33,482 bases of DNA from Phoronis ovalis (Eukaryota; Phoronida; Phoronidae): contig JAOXYB010021514.1 of assembly GCA_028565635.1 (NCBI GenBank), positions 1 through 33,482 of the forward strand, written 5' to 3'. Below are positions 13,401-23,366 of this stretch, one piece after another (the stretch's first letter is position 1; each line of letters begins with the position of its first letter). The notes below the pieces were generated by a model. That model was not told where the DNA came from and did no database searches. It saw nothing but the letters and a program-made list of their open reading frames with translations. Position numbers and translations under genes: made by a program.

Positions 13401-15964
13401 TTTCTGGATAATTATATGTGGTAATTCTATTTTTTTTTATTTTTCGTATTTTGTAACATTTACACTCATCTCGTAGATCAAAGTTGCATATTTGTTTACA
13501 TTTAGCTATTAAAAACATTTGATGGGACAAAGTACGCAGTTTCCTCAAAATAATATAATTTGATATTCATTTTACTCTGTGATTGAAACAAATTAGGTTA
13601 TTTTGGCCAAATGAATGACATCTTTTTCAACATTTTGTAATTTTATCAAGTACATAGAAAATATGTATATTAAAGTCATTGTTGAATTCGTATGATCCTC
13701 AATAACAGAAAAAAGGAAGTGTCTCATAGAAAAATTTGTTTTGTGATTTGTTTCAGATCTAGTTAATAAAAAACAATCTGTGTTGACAAGGGATAATTTA
13801 GTAAAGAAACAGTGTAATCAGGTGCAAAAAGAACAATGAATTAATCATTATATGGACCTCTAGGTTTTAGGATCAATATGTGATCTATTTTCTATAATTT
13901 TGGGAAATCTTGATTGTTTTTTACGATTTAAAAAACGATGTATGCAATGATAGAAGATCTATCTATATATTGTACAATAATTATGCTTTTTTTGGAGAAA
14001 TACGCTGAGATTCCTTGTCATGTACACAAGGATATAATTTTTTTTATAGTCTTAAATGTTTGTAATTATAGGGCAGATCATTTGTCTATTGATGTAATAT
14101 CATAAAAAGGAGAGGACCTCCTAGTGTGAAAAAATGTGCGCAAATGATAAAACCAAAATATCAAATACATAAGTGTATTAAACACATGGGGATTTATGTG
14201 ACTATGTAATGGAATACCGACCCTTTGGCTAGATTGTTATCATGCGAATGACATACCAAATTAGTTTTTTGAGATAACAGAGGCGTTTTATTCAAAGTTG
14301 ACATCACACCTTATGTTATTAGAAAAAGCTGCATTTTTATGATAAAAGGTGTAATTTAGCTAATAGAATTTTTGATAAGAATTCTATTGATATGTCTCTT
14401 CATCAGATTGAGGAATATCCAAAACCAAATCTAGTGGTGAGAAAGTGGCTGCTATTATAATTGTTTCCATATTTGTTCAGCTAAAAAAGGATTTTCTTAC
14501 ATAAGTAAAATAATTACTGCTTGGTATCAGGGTACAAATAGAAGTAGCAGATCAAAATTGTTTAATTAACAATTTATGGCAAACTAGCTGAAGTGGAATT
14601 TGTGCTTGCCAGATCAAAATATCAACTTTTTGATTTTGAGGAAAAGATAGCCGAATATTTTTTTACTGAAATGAATGTGTGAAAAAATAGCAGAAATGCT
14701 TGATACAAATGTGTTTCTCTTCTTTAACAATCCCGCTTTTGTTTTTTCAGAAACGACATCGAAGACACATGAATGAGGCTCATTCAAATCCAATGCTTCC
14801 AAAAGTTGCTCAGAATCATACAACATCCTTCCATCCAACATTTAGTACTGGTACTTTTTCGTCATTTCCGAAAATTAATGGCACTGCCGGTACCACAGTT
14901 CTTCCCAGTATTACTAACACATATAAGCCAAAAGCCAAGGTAAGTTAGGAATGCAGATTTTAATGCAAGTTTTAACAGTTTACTATTTTTCTTATTTTCT
15001 GCCCGAGCTGTTTTATTGTCATCAAAGACAAATATTCACCACATAACCCTAATGAATCTGGATATTGATATATATTAGTCATGCAAAAATATGTAAAATG
15101 TACAAGAAGAGGACTTTCGAGTAGGAAAATGTAATTAATAGATAATATTACACATCGAAGTACGCTCTCAAAAATAGAGGCTCAAGTCATGAATACTAAA
15201 AGTGTAAATTTTCCAGTAAATTTTATGTTCACTGTTAGAAACTTAGTAAGTATGTATTTCATGTTAATATTTCTGTGTGAAAGAAATTTAGTAAGTATGT
15301 ATTTCTTGTTAATATTTCTGAGTGTGTGAAAGAAATATATTTAGTACAATGTTGCTACGGAAAATTCATATTTGGCTGATGTTCTTGTACAAAACCTGAA
15401 ATTTAAATCTAATAATTATCAGTGCTATAAATTTACATATTTTGGAAGTTACAAAAACGCAAACAAAATTGTGGCAGTCATGTAAATATAATTGAAAAAG
15501 TCCATTAGCTTTATTCCTAATAGTAAACTTGTTTAACAGCTTCATTTGCTATCCATTCCATATCAAGACATTAGCAGAAACAATTAAATTATTATGTAAA
15601 AATTGATTTGCTGCCTTATTCTATTTTTGCCACTCATTTTTGTGCTCTATTGATTTTAAATTTTGATTAACATTGACTGCTGATGTGTTATAAAAGATTT
15701 GCTTCCAACCCAGTAATTATGAGCACAAATTACAATATGTAAGGGAAAGAAGCTATTCATAGTGCACTCTGATTTTGAAAATATAAGGAATAGAATCCTA
15801 GTGGATCAGAAAATAGAAAATCTGAGCTCTGAATTTTCACATTTGTACACTTTCATTGTCTTAAAATAAATTGTTCTCTTTATTTTTAGGCAAGTCAAGC
15901 TACAAAAAATGTATTTGGACATTATCAGTTGCCATCCATAGACAGAAGGGGAGCAGGATATTGA
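1398..15964 (+). CDS. MOK: MOK, MAPK/MAK/MRK-overlapping serine/threonine kinase (RCK family)
   Basis: MOK is a CMGC-group kinase related to MAK and CILK1, a family tied to cilium length control. The coding exons, each bounded by AG/GT and in phase, are 1398-1404, 2061-2175, 4494-4583, 6149-6219, 7639-7717, 8066-8114, 8382-8560, 9200-9301, 9465-9641, 13092-13254, 14751-14939 and 15890-15964, giving 431 codons plus a stop (human MOK is about 419). Visible kinase features are the glycine loop GEGTF at residues 11-15, Lys33 in ACKKMK, the helix-C Glu50, HRDVKPEN from 126, DFG 145-147, a MAPK-like TEY at 159-161 in the activation loop, and APE 169-171. The kinase domain ends near residue 289. A basic, Ser/Thr-rich tail follows and ends [14 protein letters not shown], which resembles the LPTIVRKGG end of human MOK. 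An in-frame ATG at 1386 would add four residues. All catalytic residues are intact. The least certain part is the tiny first exon. Confidence 0.93.
2176..4493 (+). other. MOK intron 2, AT-rich
   Basis: This 2.3-kb intron holds no convincing exon. It contains long A/T-only runs, for example the TAATTAATTATTAATTA tract near 2920-2940. Short open frames at 2676-2885, 3181-3414 and 3471-3910 encode low-complexity, Ile/Leu/Tyr-rich peptides typical of AT-rich noncoding DNA. The last 400 bases are less AT-rich and hold the hairpin and CCAAT cluster listed separately. Confidence 0.6.
4251..4326. repeat. Hairpin with clustered CCAAT motifs in MOK intron 2
   Basis: TTTTAT at 4251-4256 and CACTCTCT at 4259-4266 pair with AGAGAGTG at 4283-4290 and ATAAAA at 4291-4296, with a 2-nt bulge and a 16-nt loop. 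The loop contains ATTGG, a second ATTGG lies at about 4301-4305, and CCAAT lies at 4322-4326. The surrounding 4100-4340 is more complex than the rest of the intron. It could be an intronic regulatory element or the remains of a small foldback element. Confidence 0.35.
4584..6148 (+). other. MOK intron 3
   Basis: This 1.56-kb AT-rich intron has no exon that can be supported. A patch at about 4795-5180 is less AT-rich and twice contains ATGGGGTATA-type words (4873 and 4909), so it may be an old, unclassified repeat copy. The rest looks featureless. Confidence 0.5.
6220..7638 (+). other. MOK intron 4
   Basis: This 1.4-kb AT-rich intron lies between the exon ending in IYELIRG and the exon opening with [10 protein letters not shown] see no exon, RNA gene or clear repeat in it. 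Short frames on the minus strand (6459-6641 and 7020-7250) look like chance. Confidence 0.5.
9840..9888 (+). CDS. MOK: Alternative last exon of MOK, short kinase isoform
   Basis: Exon 9 ends in phase 2 (AG) at 9641. A good acceptor, TTTTTCAATCAG, precedes 9840, and the frame continues as [15 protein letters not shown] before a TGA at 9886-9888. Use of this exon gives a 305-residue protein with the whole kinase domain but without the 140-residue tail made by the exons at 13092, 14751 and 15890. ATTAAA-type poly(A) signal variants follow near 10319 and 10373. The phase and splice sequence fit, but a chance open run of 16 codons cannot be ruled out without transcripts. Confidence 0.45.
9889..13091 (+). 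other. Long MOK intron before the tail exons
   Basis: This 3.2-kb stretch separates the kinase-domain exons from the tail exons. It would include the 3' untranslated region of the short isoform if that is real. It is AT-rich. The only coding-like frame is 11323-11550, listed separately. No structured RNA or mobile element is obvious. Confidence 0.5.
11323..11550 (+). other. Unassigned open frame in MOK intron, 5' edge at an acceptor-like site
   Basis: A frame of about 75 codons ends in TAA at 11548-11550. Its peptide is polar and balanced in composition (for example [14 protein letters not shown] and [16 protein letters not shown]), unlike the Ile/Tyr-rich chance frames nearby. An acceptor-like TTAATTTCAG ends at 11344, but joining MOK exon 9 there gives another frame that stops after RNKALFKF. 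No upstream MOK exon ends in the phase needed to enter the open frame. No family is recognised. Confidence 0.2.
13307..13460. repeat. Small AT-rich foldback in MOK intron 10
   Basis: The left arm around 13307-13352 (TTGTTACGAAAAA, then ATAGAATTACC) is matched in reverse complement by the right arm around 13416-13460 (GGTAATTCTAT, then TTTTTCGTATTTTGTAACA). The arms are about 45 bases with mismatches, and the central spacer is about 65 bases. It is probably a decayed miniature inverted-repeat element; I see no target duplication. Confidence 0.45.
13461..14750 (+). other. Rest of MOK intron 10
   Basis: This AT-rich intron sequence lies between the tail exon ending at 13254 and the one starting at 14751. 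Its only exon-like item is the 30-nt candidate at 14407-14436. I see nothing else in it. Confidence 0.4.
14407..14436 (+). CDS. MOK: Candidate 30-nt in-frame cassette exon of MOK tail
   Basis: Thirty bases sit between a pyrimidine-rich acceptor (TCTCTTCATCAG) and a good donor (GTGAGAAAG). Both flanking MOK exons join in phase 0, and the 30-nt insert encodes [10 protein letters not shown] with no stop, so inclusion keeps the frame and gives a 441-residue protein. It lies between the exons ending at 13254 and starting at 14751. A chance match remains possible because the insert is so short. Confidence 0.35.
15242..15335. repeat. Tandem duplication, two units of about 44-50 bp, in MOK intron 11
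   Basis: The word TTAGTAAGTATGTATTTC followed by TGTTAATATTTCTG occurs at 15243 and again at about 15288. Each copy ends in a GTGTGAAAGAA segment. The two units differ by a few substitutions and a short insertion, which indicates a recent local duplication. Confidence 0.8.
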
Positions 15965-16865
15965 AAATAATTAAATATTTAAACAAAATAGAAGCTTCCA
16001 TTCATTAAAATAAGTCACCAAACAACAACAAGAACCAGGATCTATGGATAACACTGCTATGTGAGGTACAGAGGTGAAGGATATTGAAAGTACATCAGGA
16101 AGTCATGAATACAGTATTTTTCTTTACAGCAGTAATTTAATTTGTCAGTTGTCAAAGCTAGATTGCTGATGTTTGTTATTGTGTGACAAGGATATAGGGT
16201 GTTATTCGGATATGTTCCATGTCACTTTTTCTGTACCATCATTAGATAGTGGGGTTAAAATTATTGTAATGCAAACTAAAACTGCAAGTTCATGTTTAGA
16301 TAATCAAGTGATCACCATACTTTTTTCAAAATGAGTGCCTAATTTTTGAATTCTTCAGTTTATTAAGTAATTTAATATAATCTTAAGAAAATTTATAATT
16401 TTACCACATGATCCTGTTAATGTATGATAACTTCACATGGCCACATTGTGGACTAGTTTTATTTTTGGTTCAATTAACTAAAAAGAGGTGAAATAGACCA
16501 TAGATACTGAAAGGTACATATTTTGAACACTTGTTTGCAGTGAACAGTGTTCATCGGCTGCATATATGCAATATATTTTTATTATAAATGTCAATTATTA
16601 CAAAATGAGAATGCAAAAATTTGAAACTTGCCATTTTGTATAGCATAACAAAATTGTTTTTGTAATATTGTACATAATTGTAGTGTTCATATGTAAATTA
16701 AGAAGTCATAATATAATTCATCTGTATGAAAGCTTATACTTGATACTGTATATAAAATGTTTATAATTTATGTATTACTGCAGCTTTCTCAAAGACAATC
16801 AGACCCGATTATCCAGAAGCAATAAGATGGCATTCAGTACAAGGCCCACTTGTTAAGCACTTGGT

Positions 16866-16871
16866 AATAAA
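16866..16871 (+). terminator. Likely MOK poly(A) signal
   Basis: An AATAAA lies about 900 bases after the MOK stop codon, on the right strand. It is the first canonical hexamer found downstream, which makes it the simplest choice for the 3' end, but no cleavage site can be proved from sequence. Confidence 0.45.
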
Positions 16872-17536
16872 TATTAATTACTCTTTAATGAAATTCCCTG
16901 TAATTGTAATCATATTGTTAAGGCTGTTCTATTAAAAGTTTCAAGTGGATCTGAAAATAATTGTGATTATGGGTGTTAGGGGGATTGTATAAAGTTTCAT
17001 TTACAGGGGAAGGGATTAGAAGATTTTATTATTGGCGAGCTAATATTTATTATGTGGGGAGGGGGTGAAATAGTTTGCATTACTAGAGGAAGGAGAAGGC
17101 AAGGCAAAAAATGTTCAGGTTCTTTCTCCCTGATAGTGTTTAATGGAACAGCCATTATTTTTAAATATTTATTTTATTAAAATGTAAATTCCCCGAGCTA
17201 CTTTAATCAAGATTCTGCCACATTTCAATTATACACATGTATCTGATAGCAGTAAACTACATTACTGTATTTTCATAACAGTATAGTTGCTACTAGTTTT
17301 GTATCGCAGTACAACATCTAGTTGAATTTATCATAAACGGTGTAATCTTGCATAAATCATACAAGATTCAAATGATACTTGCAAATGATACATAAGTATG
17401 TCCAGGACGACTTTAATCAATGTAGTACAGTAATATGTGTGCTGGTATGGGTATGCAGTAATGCATGTACTAGGTTGTGCAGCAAACAGGTGTACTGTTG
17501 TATTGATGGAGTTCATTGTGAATTCCATTTTACTGT

Positions 17537-17564
17537 TATGTATGTATGTATGTATGTATGTATA
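17537..17564. repeat. (TATG)n microsatellite
   Basis: Six consecutive TATG units are followed by TATA. The repeat gives Tyr-Ile-His-Thr or Met-Tyr-Val-Cys repeats in the chance frames that overlap it. Confidence 0.95.
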
Positions 17565-18312
17565 CATTGTTGATGTTTTAGGAAGCTGTGCAGTTTAAAA
17601 AAAAATATTTTTGTATGAAATGTTGAGACAGTTTCCTTTAGAAAATATTGTTGTGTATTCAAAAAATAAAATCCTGAAAGTTCAGCATGTTGACAATTAT
17701 ATAGCATTCCTATTTTTTGTTTTCAACTTCTGTAAAGAGGCTTTAAAGGGTTGTGATTTAATTATTCAGGTAGCATGTTCCTTTAACAGTAATTATTTTG
17801 TGTAAAGATACATTATTTAAAACTTGTTATTGATTGCACAGCCTTTGTTTTACCTGAAGTTTATAAAGTTGCTGTTAAGAGTGTGTACAATAATAGACTG
17901 TCTCCAGATATTTATTTTCATTTCTTAAAAGAAAACTGTGATATTTGTAGGCATTCAGCCAATACAGGATACTGCAAAACTTTTGCTGTAAGAGTGCTTG
18001 AATATATAATTCTAATACAAAGTTAAGGTTTTGTATGAAAGTGGCTCCTCTGTTCCTTTCTTGTTTGACATACATGTATCATCACCATGTTTGTATAAAG
18101 AACTACCAAACCCTCTTCATTTACTCTAATTTTCCAACTTTATATCCAGTTTTAATCATTACACAGTTAATAAATGTTATTTCACTTAGAATTAATTAAA
18201 GATAACTTAAATTATTTTAATTTAAAAAAAAATTATTCTACACAGGATATAATAACATTGTTACAACATTGCAATTACTAATTGAAAAAGACAATTTAAT
18301 TAATATTAATTA

Positions 18313-18318
18313 TTTATT
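18313..18318 (-). terminator. Likely DNPH1 poly(A) signal
   Basis: An AATAAA on the minus strand lies about 180 bases past the DNPH1 stop codon. It is the nearest canonical hexamer. Confidence 0.5.
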
Positions 18319-18494
18319 AATCACAATTAACGGGTACAACATTATAAAACTTACAGAAAAGAAAACCGCACTTACGGCTTTTTTAATGACTCCCAATAAA
18401 TTTTACGAAACAGGTTGTAACATGATCCATACTTCAATTTCCGGGTAAAATTAACTACCTCTTTCCTTGATGGATATTTCAAGAATATTACTTT

Positions 18495-21400
18495 TCATTG
18501 TCCAAGGAAACCCTTAAGTATGTCATCAACATCTGATTCTTTGTAATCTTTAACAATAAAATTCTTATCATCATGTGCACCACGTACCATGGCTGATAAC
18601 ACTGAAATTTTAAAAAGTCAGATACTGGTGATTTTAATTAGCGGACATTGGATTTATTATCATTGGTTGTACAATACTAAACGCTATACTTATTTTTAAT
18701 TTGATCAATTATAGGTTTCATGGATTAACTTAAAAGAGTTATAGAAAATTCAGACAGCATTATAACTGGAATTTGATACATATAGGAATTTGGGAAGCCT
18801 GCAAATGTAATGTTGAAACTGTATTTTTAATGGTAATCAGTTGGCTCACCGGATTGCTAACCGGTTCGATAACCAGTCATGTCCAAGTTTCATTTCTTGG
18901 GATATTCTGATTAGGTTTCAATCTTGTTACATCCTCACGAATAGGACCATTTTTGATAAAATTATGTGTATTGTCCACGCAGTATTGTGAGCAAATAGGA
19001 GATTTGTGGGAAAGCCTATAGCTTTCAATGCATCATAAATATAAGTTTTTCTTTAAACAACCTTATAATAAATTTACTTAGTACTGGGAAAATTTCACTT
19101 ACACTTCCCAAATTATGGTATTTTAAATTACTTAAATTTCAAATTAAGAAGATAAAAAACATTTTATTTATAAAGTATACCATTTTGCATTGTGTGTTGC
19201 CAACCTGACATTGATATCCACCCATTGATGAACGTGGAACTGCAATCAGAAAGGGTCTCATTGGCAAATATATACGCCACAGTCAACTTGTTGTGGGCTA
19301 CATATTCATAGGATCATTGGGCAATGCAGATACATTGTACAAATATGTAATATGTTTGTCCAATGGTTACAATTTTCAATAAAAGTGATTATTAAAATAA
19401 AAACTCACTTTTTCCCGAACTTGGACGGAATAAACACAATGTTCTTTTGCCTGTAGCTGCAGCATATCCCAGTTCATAGCCTACACCTGTTGATGTTTGG
19501 GTTACTTCGGCTACAACCACTGCAACAAACAAACACCAATAAATCCATGAACATTTGACTAATGCTTACTATAAACATTTCCATAAACATTACAATGTTA
19601 CGGATTCGCATCTGTACTGCATCATCAGATCTATGGTAACTTGCCCCATGAATCACTGCTAAATGTCTCACTGGTGATCAGTCTGTTATAAGAACTAACA
19701 ATTTCGATCCTAACATGCACCCATCATTGCTAAAACATCTAGTGGTGATCCATGAATACTAATTATTTCTGAGAAAGCTACCTGAGAGAGTTGGCAAAAT
19801 GTTAAAGTTCACAAAATTATTGATGTGTTACAAGACTAGACTATGCTCTGCAGAATATATCACACTTTTAATATTACTTGTAGTCTGTTATACATTTGAT
19901 TTTTTTAATGATTATTCTGGCAAGGTTAAAAGCCCATGAAATACTTTGACCAAAAGAAAATAATTATTACCTTGACTGCAATGCAAAATAATTAGTTAAG
20001 ACATCTTATCTAAACCACAATCTATATTAAGTACAGCAGTTTAGACTTATATACCTATATGAATGCACACTGTATTAATACATCTCGTGAATACATTGCA
20101 CACAACATGACTAGTTTGAAGTTGAATAAATATGGCAGCAGCAATCTTTATCAGCATACAGAACTATTACAGTAAGGAAATCACTAAAAAGATTTAAGGA
20201 AACACAATCCATACAGAAAAGATAATTGGAATTGTAATTTGGAAACTTTTATTTCTCTTCATGAAAGTTACATGATAAAGAAACATAACAAATGCCTTAA
20301 ATTTCACTAGGCAGCATAGTAATTCATATGTTTCATGTACTGATCTATTTATTATGTGATACCTTCCATGAATAGAAATGCAAAAAGTTTTTCCACTAGT
20401 GAATTTCCATCTGTCTTTTCTGCAGTTCCTGAGGTAATGGATGAAAATTATCTCACTCAATCTTACCATCTGATTGCGTTAACCAATTTATATCAGTTTC
20501 ATAAATTTGCTTGTCATCAAGTTTTTTTGCCACTGAAAAAAATAAAGTATAATTAAATAAAGATGAATAACATATTAAGTAGTAATTTCAATAGAACCAT
20601 TTCTAATTGCAGGTTCCTATAGACACCACTATTAGGATATGTGGGCTATATCACTAATCACAGAATAAATATAAAGTAATTTTACGCACACTGTGTATAA
20701 ACTTGCTTTGCCTTTTTCACAGGTATAATTCTTGAATTTGTTTGATGTACAAATAGACTCTTCCATTTCTTATTAAACCCTATTTTGAATCATTTAATTT
20801 CAGTGTAATTAGAAGCATTTTTTCCAGATAATTTAACGTCAACTTAGCACTTATAGTGGGACATATTTTGTTGACAACAATAATTCAATATGTAAAATTC
20901 ATTACATCTGTAGCTGGTATCAAAGGTTACACTGCTAGACTGAGTGATAGTAACTAGTGCACCAATAAGATTTCACCATCTTCCTTTGAAGAGCTATTAT
21001 ACTTGATGTTTCCCAGGTATACTTTGTATAATGCAGTTCTGGATACTTTGCAACGGGTATTTCAAATATTTTTAAAAGCCTTTCCTATTAGAATGCATTT
21101 CTTTATATGTTGGAATATGTATTTCAAAATAATTCCAAGACAAAATATCAAGTATGAAATTTTGCAGAAAAATAAATACAATTCCGGGCAAAAAATAAAT
21201 TAATCTACACTGTATGATAGAGAGCATAGCCCATATGGTCGACTAGTGGCGATTATGGGAAACTAGCTTCGTAAGGTTCCTATTTCCCTGTAAACATTAA
21301 ATACATCTATTGCTACATGATCCAAAATATTTCATGCTGTGCTTGTCTTTTTTAAAGAACTTTCTAATTATAAAAAAAATTGTACATGTTCAGCTGCAAA

Positions 21401-21811
21401 ATTATTGACAAACAATTCATCTTTCTATAAATTTGGAAAATATAAAAAATATTTCATACGTAAATAACTGAAGCTTTTTTTTAAATTTAATGCTTTGCTA
21501 CTGCTAACCTCTAAATCTCATATTTTCTCACGGTATCACTACGTAGACATCGTTTGTAACTCTAACTTGAAAGAGTCATTGATGCAAAAGAATCTCAAAA
21601 CTGGAGGATGCAGACAACTGTTGTACATCTTATAGATATGGAGCAATTGTTTCCACTCTGGTTGTTTTTACCTACATTCGACTGTCCATGTAGTGTCACC
21701 AACATGTTCAGTTAAAACTTCTCCATAAGCTTTTAACTTTTCTATAATTTTGGCATAGAGCTCAGCATCTTCCCGTCCACCGCGAATACTCCCACAGAAG
21801 TATATTTTCAT
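18495..21811 (-). CDS. DNPH1: DNPH1 (RCL), 2'-deoxynucleoside 5'-phosphate N-hydrolase
   Basis: The enzyme cleaves the glycosidic bond of deoxynucleoside monophosphates such as 5-hydroxymethyl-dUMP and so cleans the nucleotide pool. The coding exons, read on the minus strand, are 21811-21676, 20532-20467, 19519-19409 and 18601-18495, with introns all in phase 1, giving 139 residues plus a stop. It starts MKIYFCGSIRGGRED, the family's substrate loop with Tyr4. Asp59 in ETDINWL matches the family's catalytic-loop Asp, and Glu83 in TGVGYELG is the catalytic Glu. Ser77 and Ser107 (LSAMVRG) match phosphate-site serines. It lacks the ~20-residue N-terminal extension of the human protein and most of its C-terminal tail. 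The exon 1 donor must be GTAGGT at 21675-21670, since the overlapping GTAAAA would bring an immediate stop. An in-frame ATG at 21829 (six residues more) has a poorer context, with T at -3. Confidence 0.95.
18602..21675 (-). other. DNPH1 introns
   Basis: The three introns (20533-21675, 19520-20466 and 18602-19408) are AT-rich and hold no supported gene. A patch at about 18840-18885 has a small inverted pair (CCGG ... CCGG around ATTGCTAA), and the 19200-19330 stretch is less AT-rich. Neither could be classified. The apparent frame at 21003-21203 has no splice support. Confidence 0.5.
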
Positions 21812-21990
21812 TTTCAAGCTAGAACACATAGATTAAATTAATTTTGCTAATAAAAATGTTTCTCTACGTATTTCTTAATAGAGACACATATTTTGTCGTT
21901 GCATATGTATAAGTAGAACAACTTCAGTGAAAAACTCATCATGCAAGCTCCTGTAACATATTAATCCTAGGTAGATGAGATAAGATCACA

Positions 21991-22314
21991 GAGAGCGGCA
22001 GTGGTATAGTGGTTAGCACGTCCGCCTTTCAACCAAAAGGTCACGGGTTCAAACCCTGATACTGGCAAGAAAATAAACCAGGTGTAAAGACATGGCTCTG
22101 AACATTGGGGAATGTGTACCTCTTGTGTCGGATGACTACGTTGAATGGCTGCCCTATACCCTTAGGGGATGTAAAAGAACCAATGAAGACGATATGCACC
22201 TTGGCAGTGACCACCTTCAGTGCCCAGTATAGAGGTCGGCTTGGCATTTATTTCTAATATGGTTTACTAGTGAATGAGACCTCGGAGTCCTACTTATAAC
22301 CACAATTCATACAA
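21991..22314 (+). mobile_element. tRNA-derived SINE
   Basis: The head resembles a tRNA gene. It has a pol III A box (TGGTATAGTGG at 22002-22012), a B box within GGGTTCAAACCC at 22045-22056, a T-arm palindrome around the B box, and a degraded anticodon arm (CCTTT/AAAGG around CAACCAA). The 5' and 3' ends do not form a proper acceptor stem and the loop lacks U33, so it is not a working tRNA. A unique body of about 230 bases follows, more GC-rich than its surroundings. I could not assign the body to a named SINE superfamily and found no clear target-site duplication; the right edge is approximate. Confidence 0.75.
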
Positions 22315-22623
22315 CAACATACAGTTAGTTAGCTAATAGAATCTGCCGAGTACTGGGACACATCCATACCCTCAAGATGAGGCTAGTATAATAATTAAAT
22401 ATATCTCCACTTTGAAATTTTTAACTCACATTAATTTTAATTGTTGAGTTGACTGAGAATGTTGTAACCCGAGACAATTATAACTTACAGCAACTACTGA
22501 CATATATCACAATTCCGGTTATATTATACAGAATAATTATAGATAATACATTAAAACGAATATTACTATATATTAATTATTATTATTAAGTATATAATAC
22601 TTTTAATAGTCAATAATCTTATT

Positions 22624-22806
22624 GTGATGCAATCTGAATAAATCCATCCGTTAGTCTTCCGTACCTTCTCAACTAACATCTGGGCTTAAATTGTTTAGCC
22701 CTGACGTCAGTTGAGAGGGTACGGAACACTAACTGACTAAGTACAGTGACTATAAACGAGTAACGGATGGATTTATTCACTATTCAGACTGATTGTAATA
22801 CATCAC
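22624..22806. repeat. 183-bp foldback (MITE-like) between DNPH1 and JmjC gene
   Basis: The left arm GTGATG-CAATCTGAATAAATCC, then ATCCGTTA, then CCGTACC-TCTCAACT is matched in reverse complement by the right arm ending CATCAC at 22801-22806. The apex GGGCTTAAATTGTTTAGCCC (22682-22701) closes the structure as a near-perfect hairpin. The right arm carries an insertion of about 25 bases and some small gaps. It could be a miniature transposon remnant or a cruciform-prone element, and it lies 560 bp upstream of the JmjC start codon. No clear target duplication was found. Confidence 0.75.
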
Positions 22807-23170
22807 GGAATGATTAAAATTAGCATCCGTTTCGCATAAACAGTAGTAGCTGTCCGCAATGTCTTTGACAAGTGCCAGTTGTAAATACTCTTCACAGTTT
22901 TGTAAAAAGCACAAATATCATACATACTTGTTAATTTTTTTTAACAATAAAACTCCGGAGCCAAAACAGTGAGGAAGCAGATTTGGCGCGAAAACGACGA
23001 CATCAGTGTAGCATGAATATATTTTCGAATAACTTGATTATTTAGAAATGCTTTTATGGGTTCTCAAGAAACGTTAATATTGATTTTATTTGAGCAACAG
23101 ATCATAAAGATTTCTGAGGAATTTTGTCGTCACTGTTACGTCCACATGTTTTGTTCTAGGAAGAGTCCTA
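22807..23170 (+). promoter_or_regulatory. Probable 5' region of the JmjC gene
   Basis: This sequence lies between the foldback and a long upstream frame. It is less AT-rich around 22955-23010 (CTCCGGAGCC and GGCGCGAAAACGACG). The GGCGCGAAA word at 22984 resembles an E2F-type site. The transcription start cannot be placed. Confidence 0.3.
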
Positions 23171-23365
23171 GTGGAGAATGAAGTCTCAGACGGAAGAGAA
23201 CACAGACCATATGTTCGCCCACCCGACTGCATTTTACTGGTAGTCAACAAAAAACGAGTTCAGAAATTCCTGTTCTTTGTTGAGTTGTTTGGCAAAATAA
23301 TTTGGGACAAACTTGGAAATTTTAGAGGGCAATTTGTATGGGATTTTGATGCTTTGATTTCCTAA
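23171..23365 (+). other. Upstream open frame ending one base before the JmjC start codon
   Basis: A 64-codon frame starts with ATG at 23179 or in-frame from 23171 and stops with TAA at 23363-23365. The main ATG follows at 23367, after a single A. I recognise no domain. If the mRNA includes this stretch, ribosomes would have to leak past or reinitiate to make the oxygenase. The transcript may instead begin inside it, which would make the frame irrelevant. Confidence 0.25.
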
Positions 23366-23366
23366 A

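Larger units (their letters stand above)
15965..18312 (+). other. MOK 3' untranslated region and convergent spacer to DNPH1
   Basis: About 2.5 kb follow the MOK stop before the DNPH1 stop on the other strand. The first ~900 bases up to the AATAAA at 16866 are the likely MOK 3' UTR. Later AATAAA copies (about 17666 and 18170) could serve longer forms. A purine-rich G tract lies at about 17055-17110 and a TATG microsatellite at 17537. Frames at 17331-17805 are products of that microsatellite or of chance. Confidence 0.5.

Noticed and set aside
17331-17707. Frames with YIHTYIHTYIH or MYVCMYVC repeats
   Set aside because: They are direct products of the TATG microsatellite.
20194-20556. Overlapping frames on both strands near DNPH1 exon 2
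   Set aside because: Only 20467-20532 is supported as coding; the rest is intron flanking that exon.
21991-22070. A tRNA gene
   Set aside because: The A and B boxes are good, but the acceptor stem does not pair, the anticodon loop lacks U33, and a long SINE body follows.
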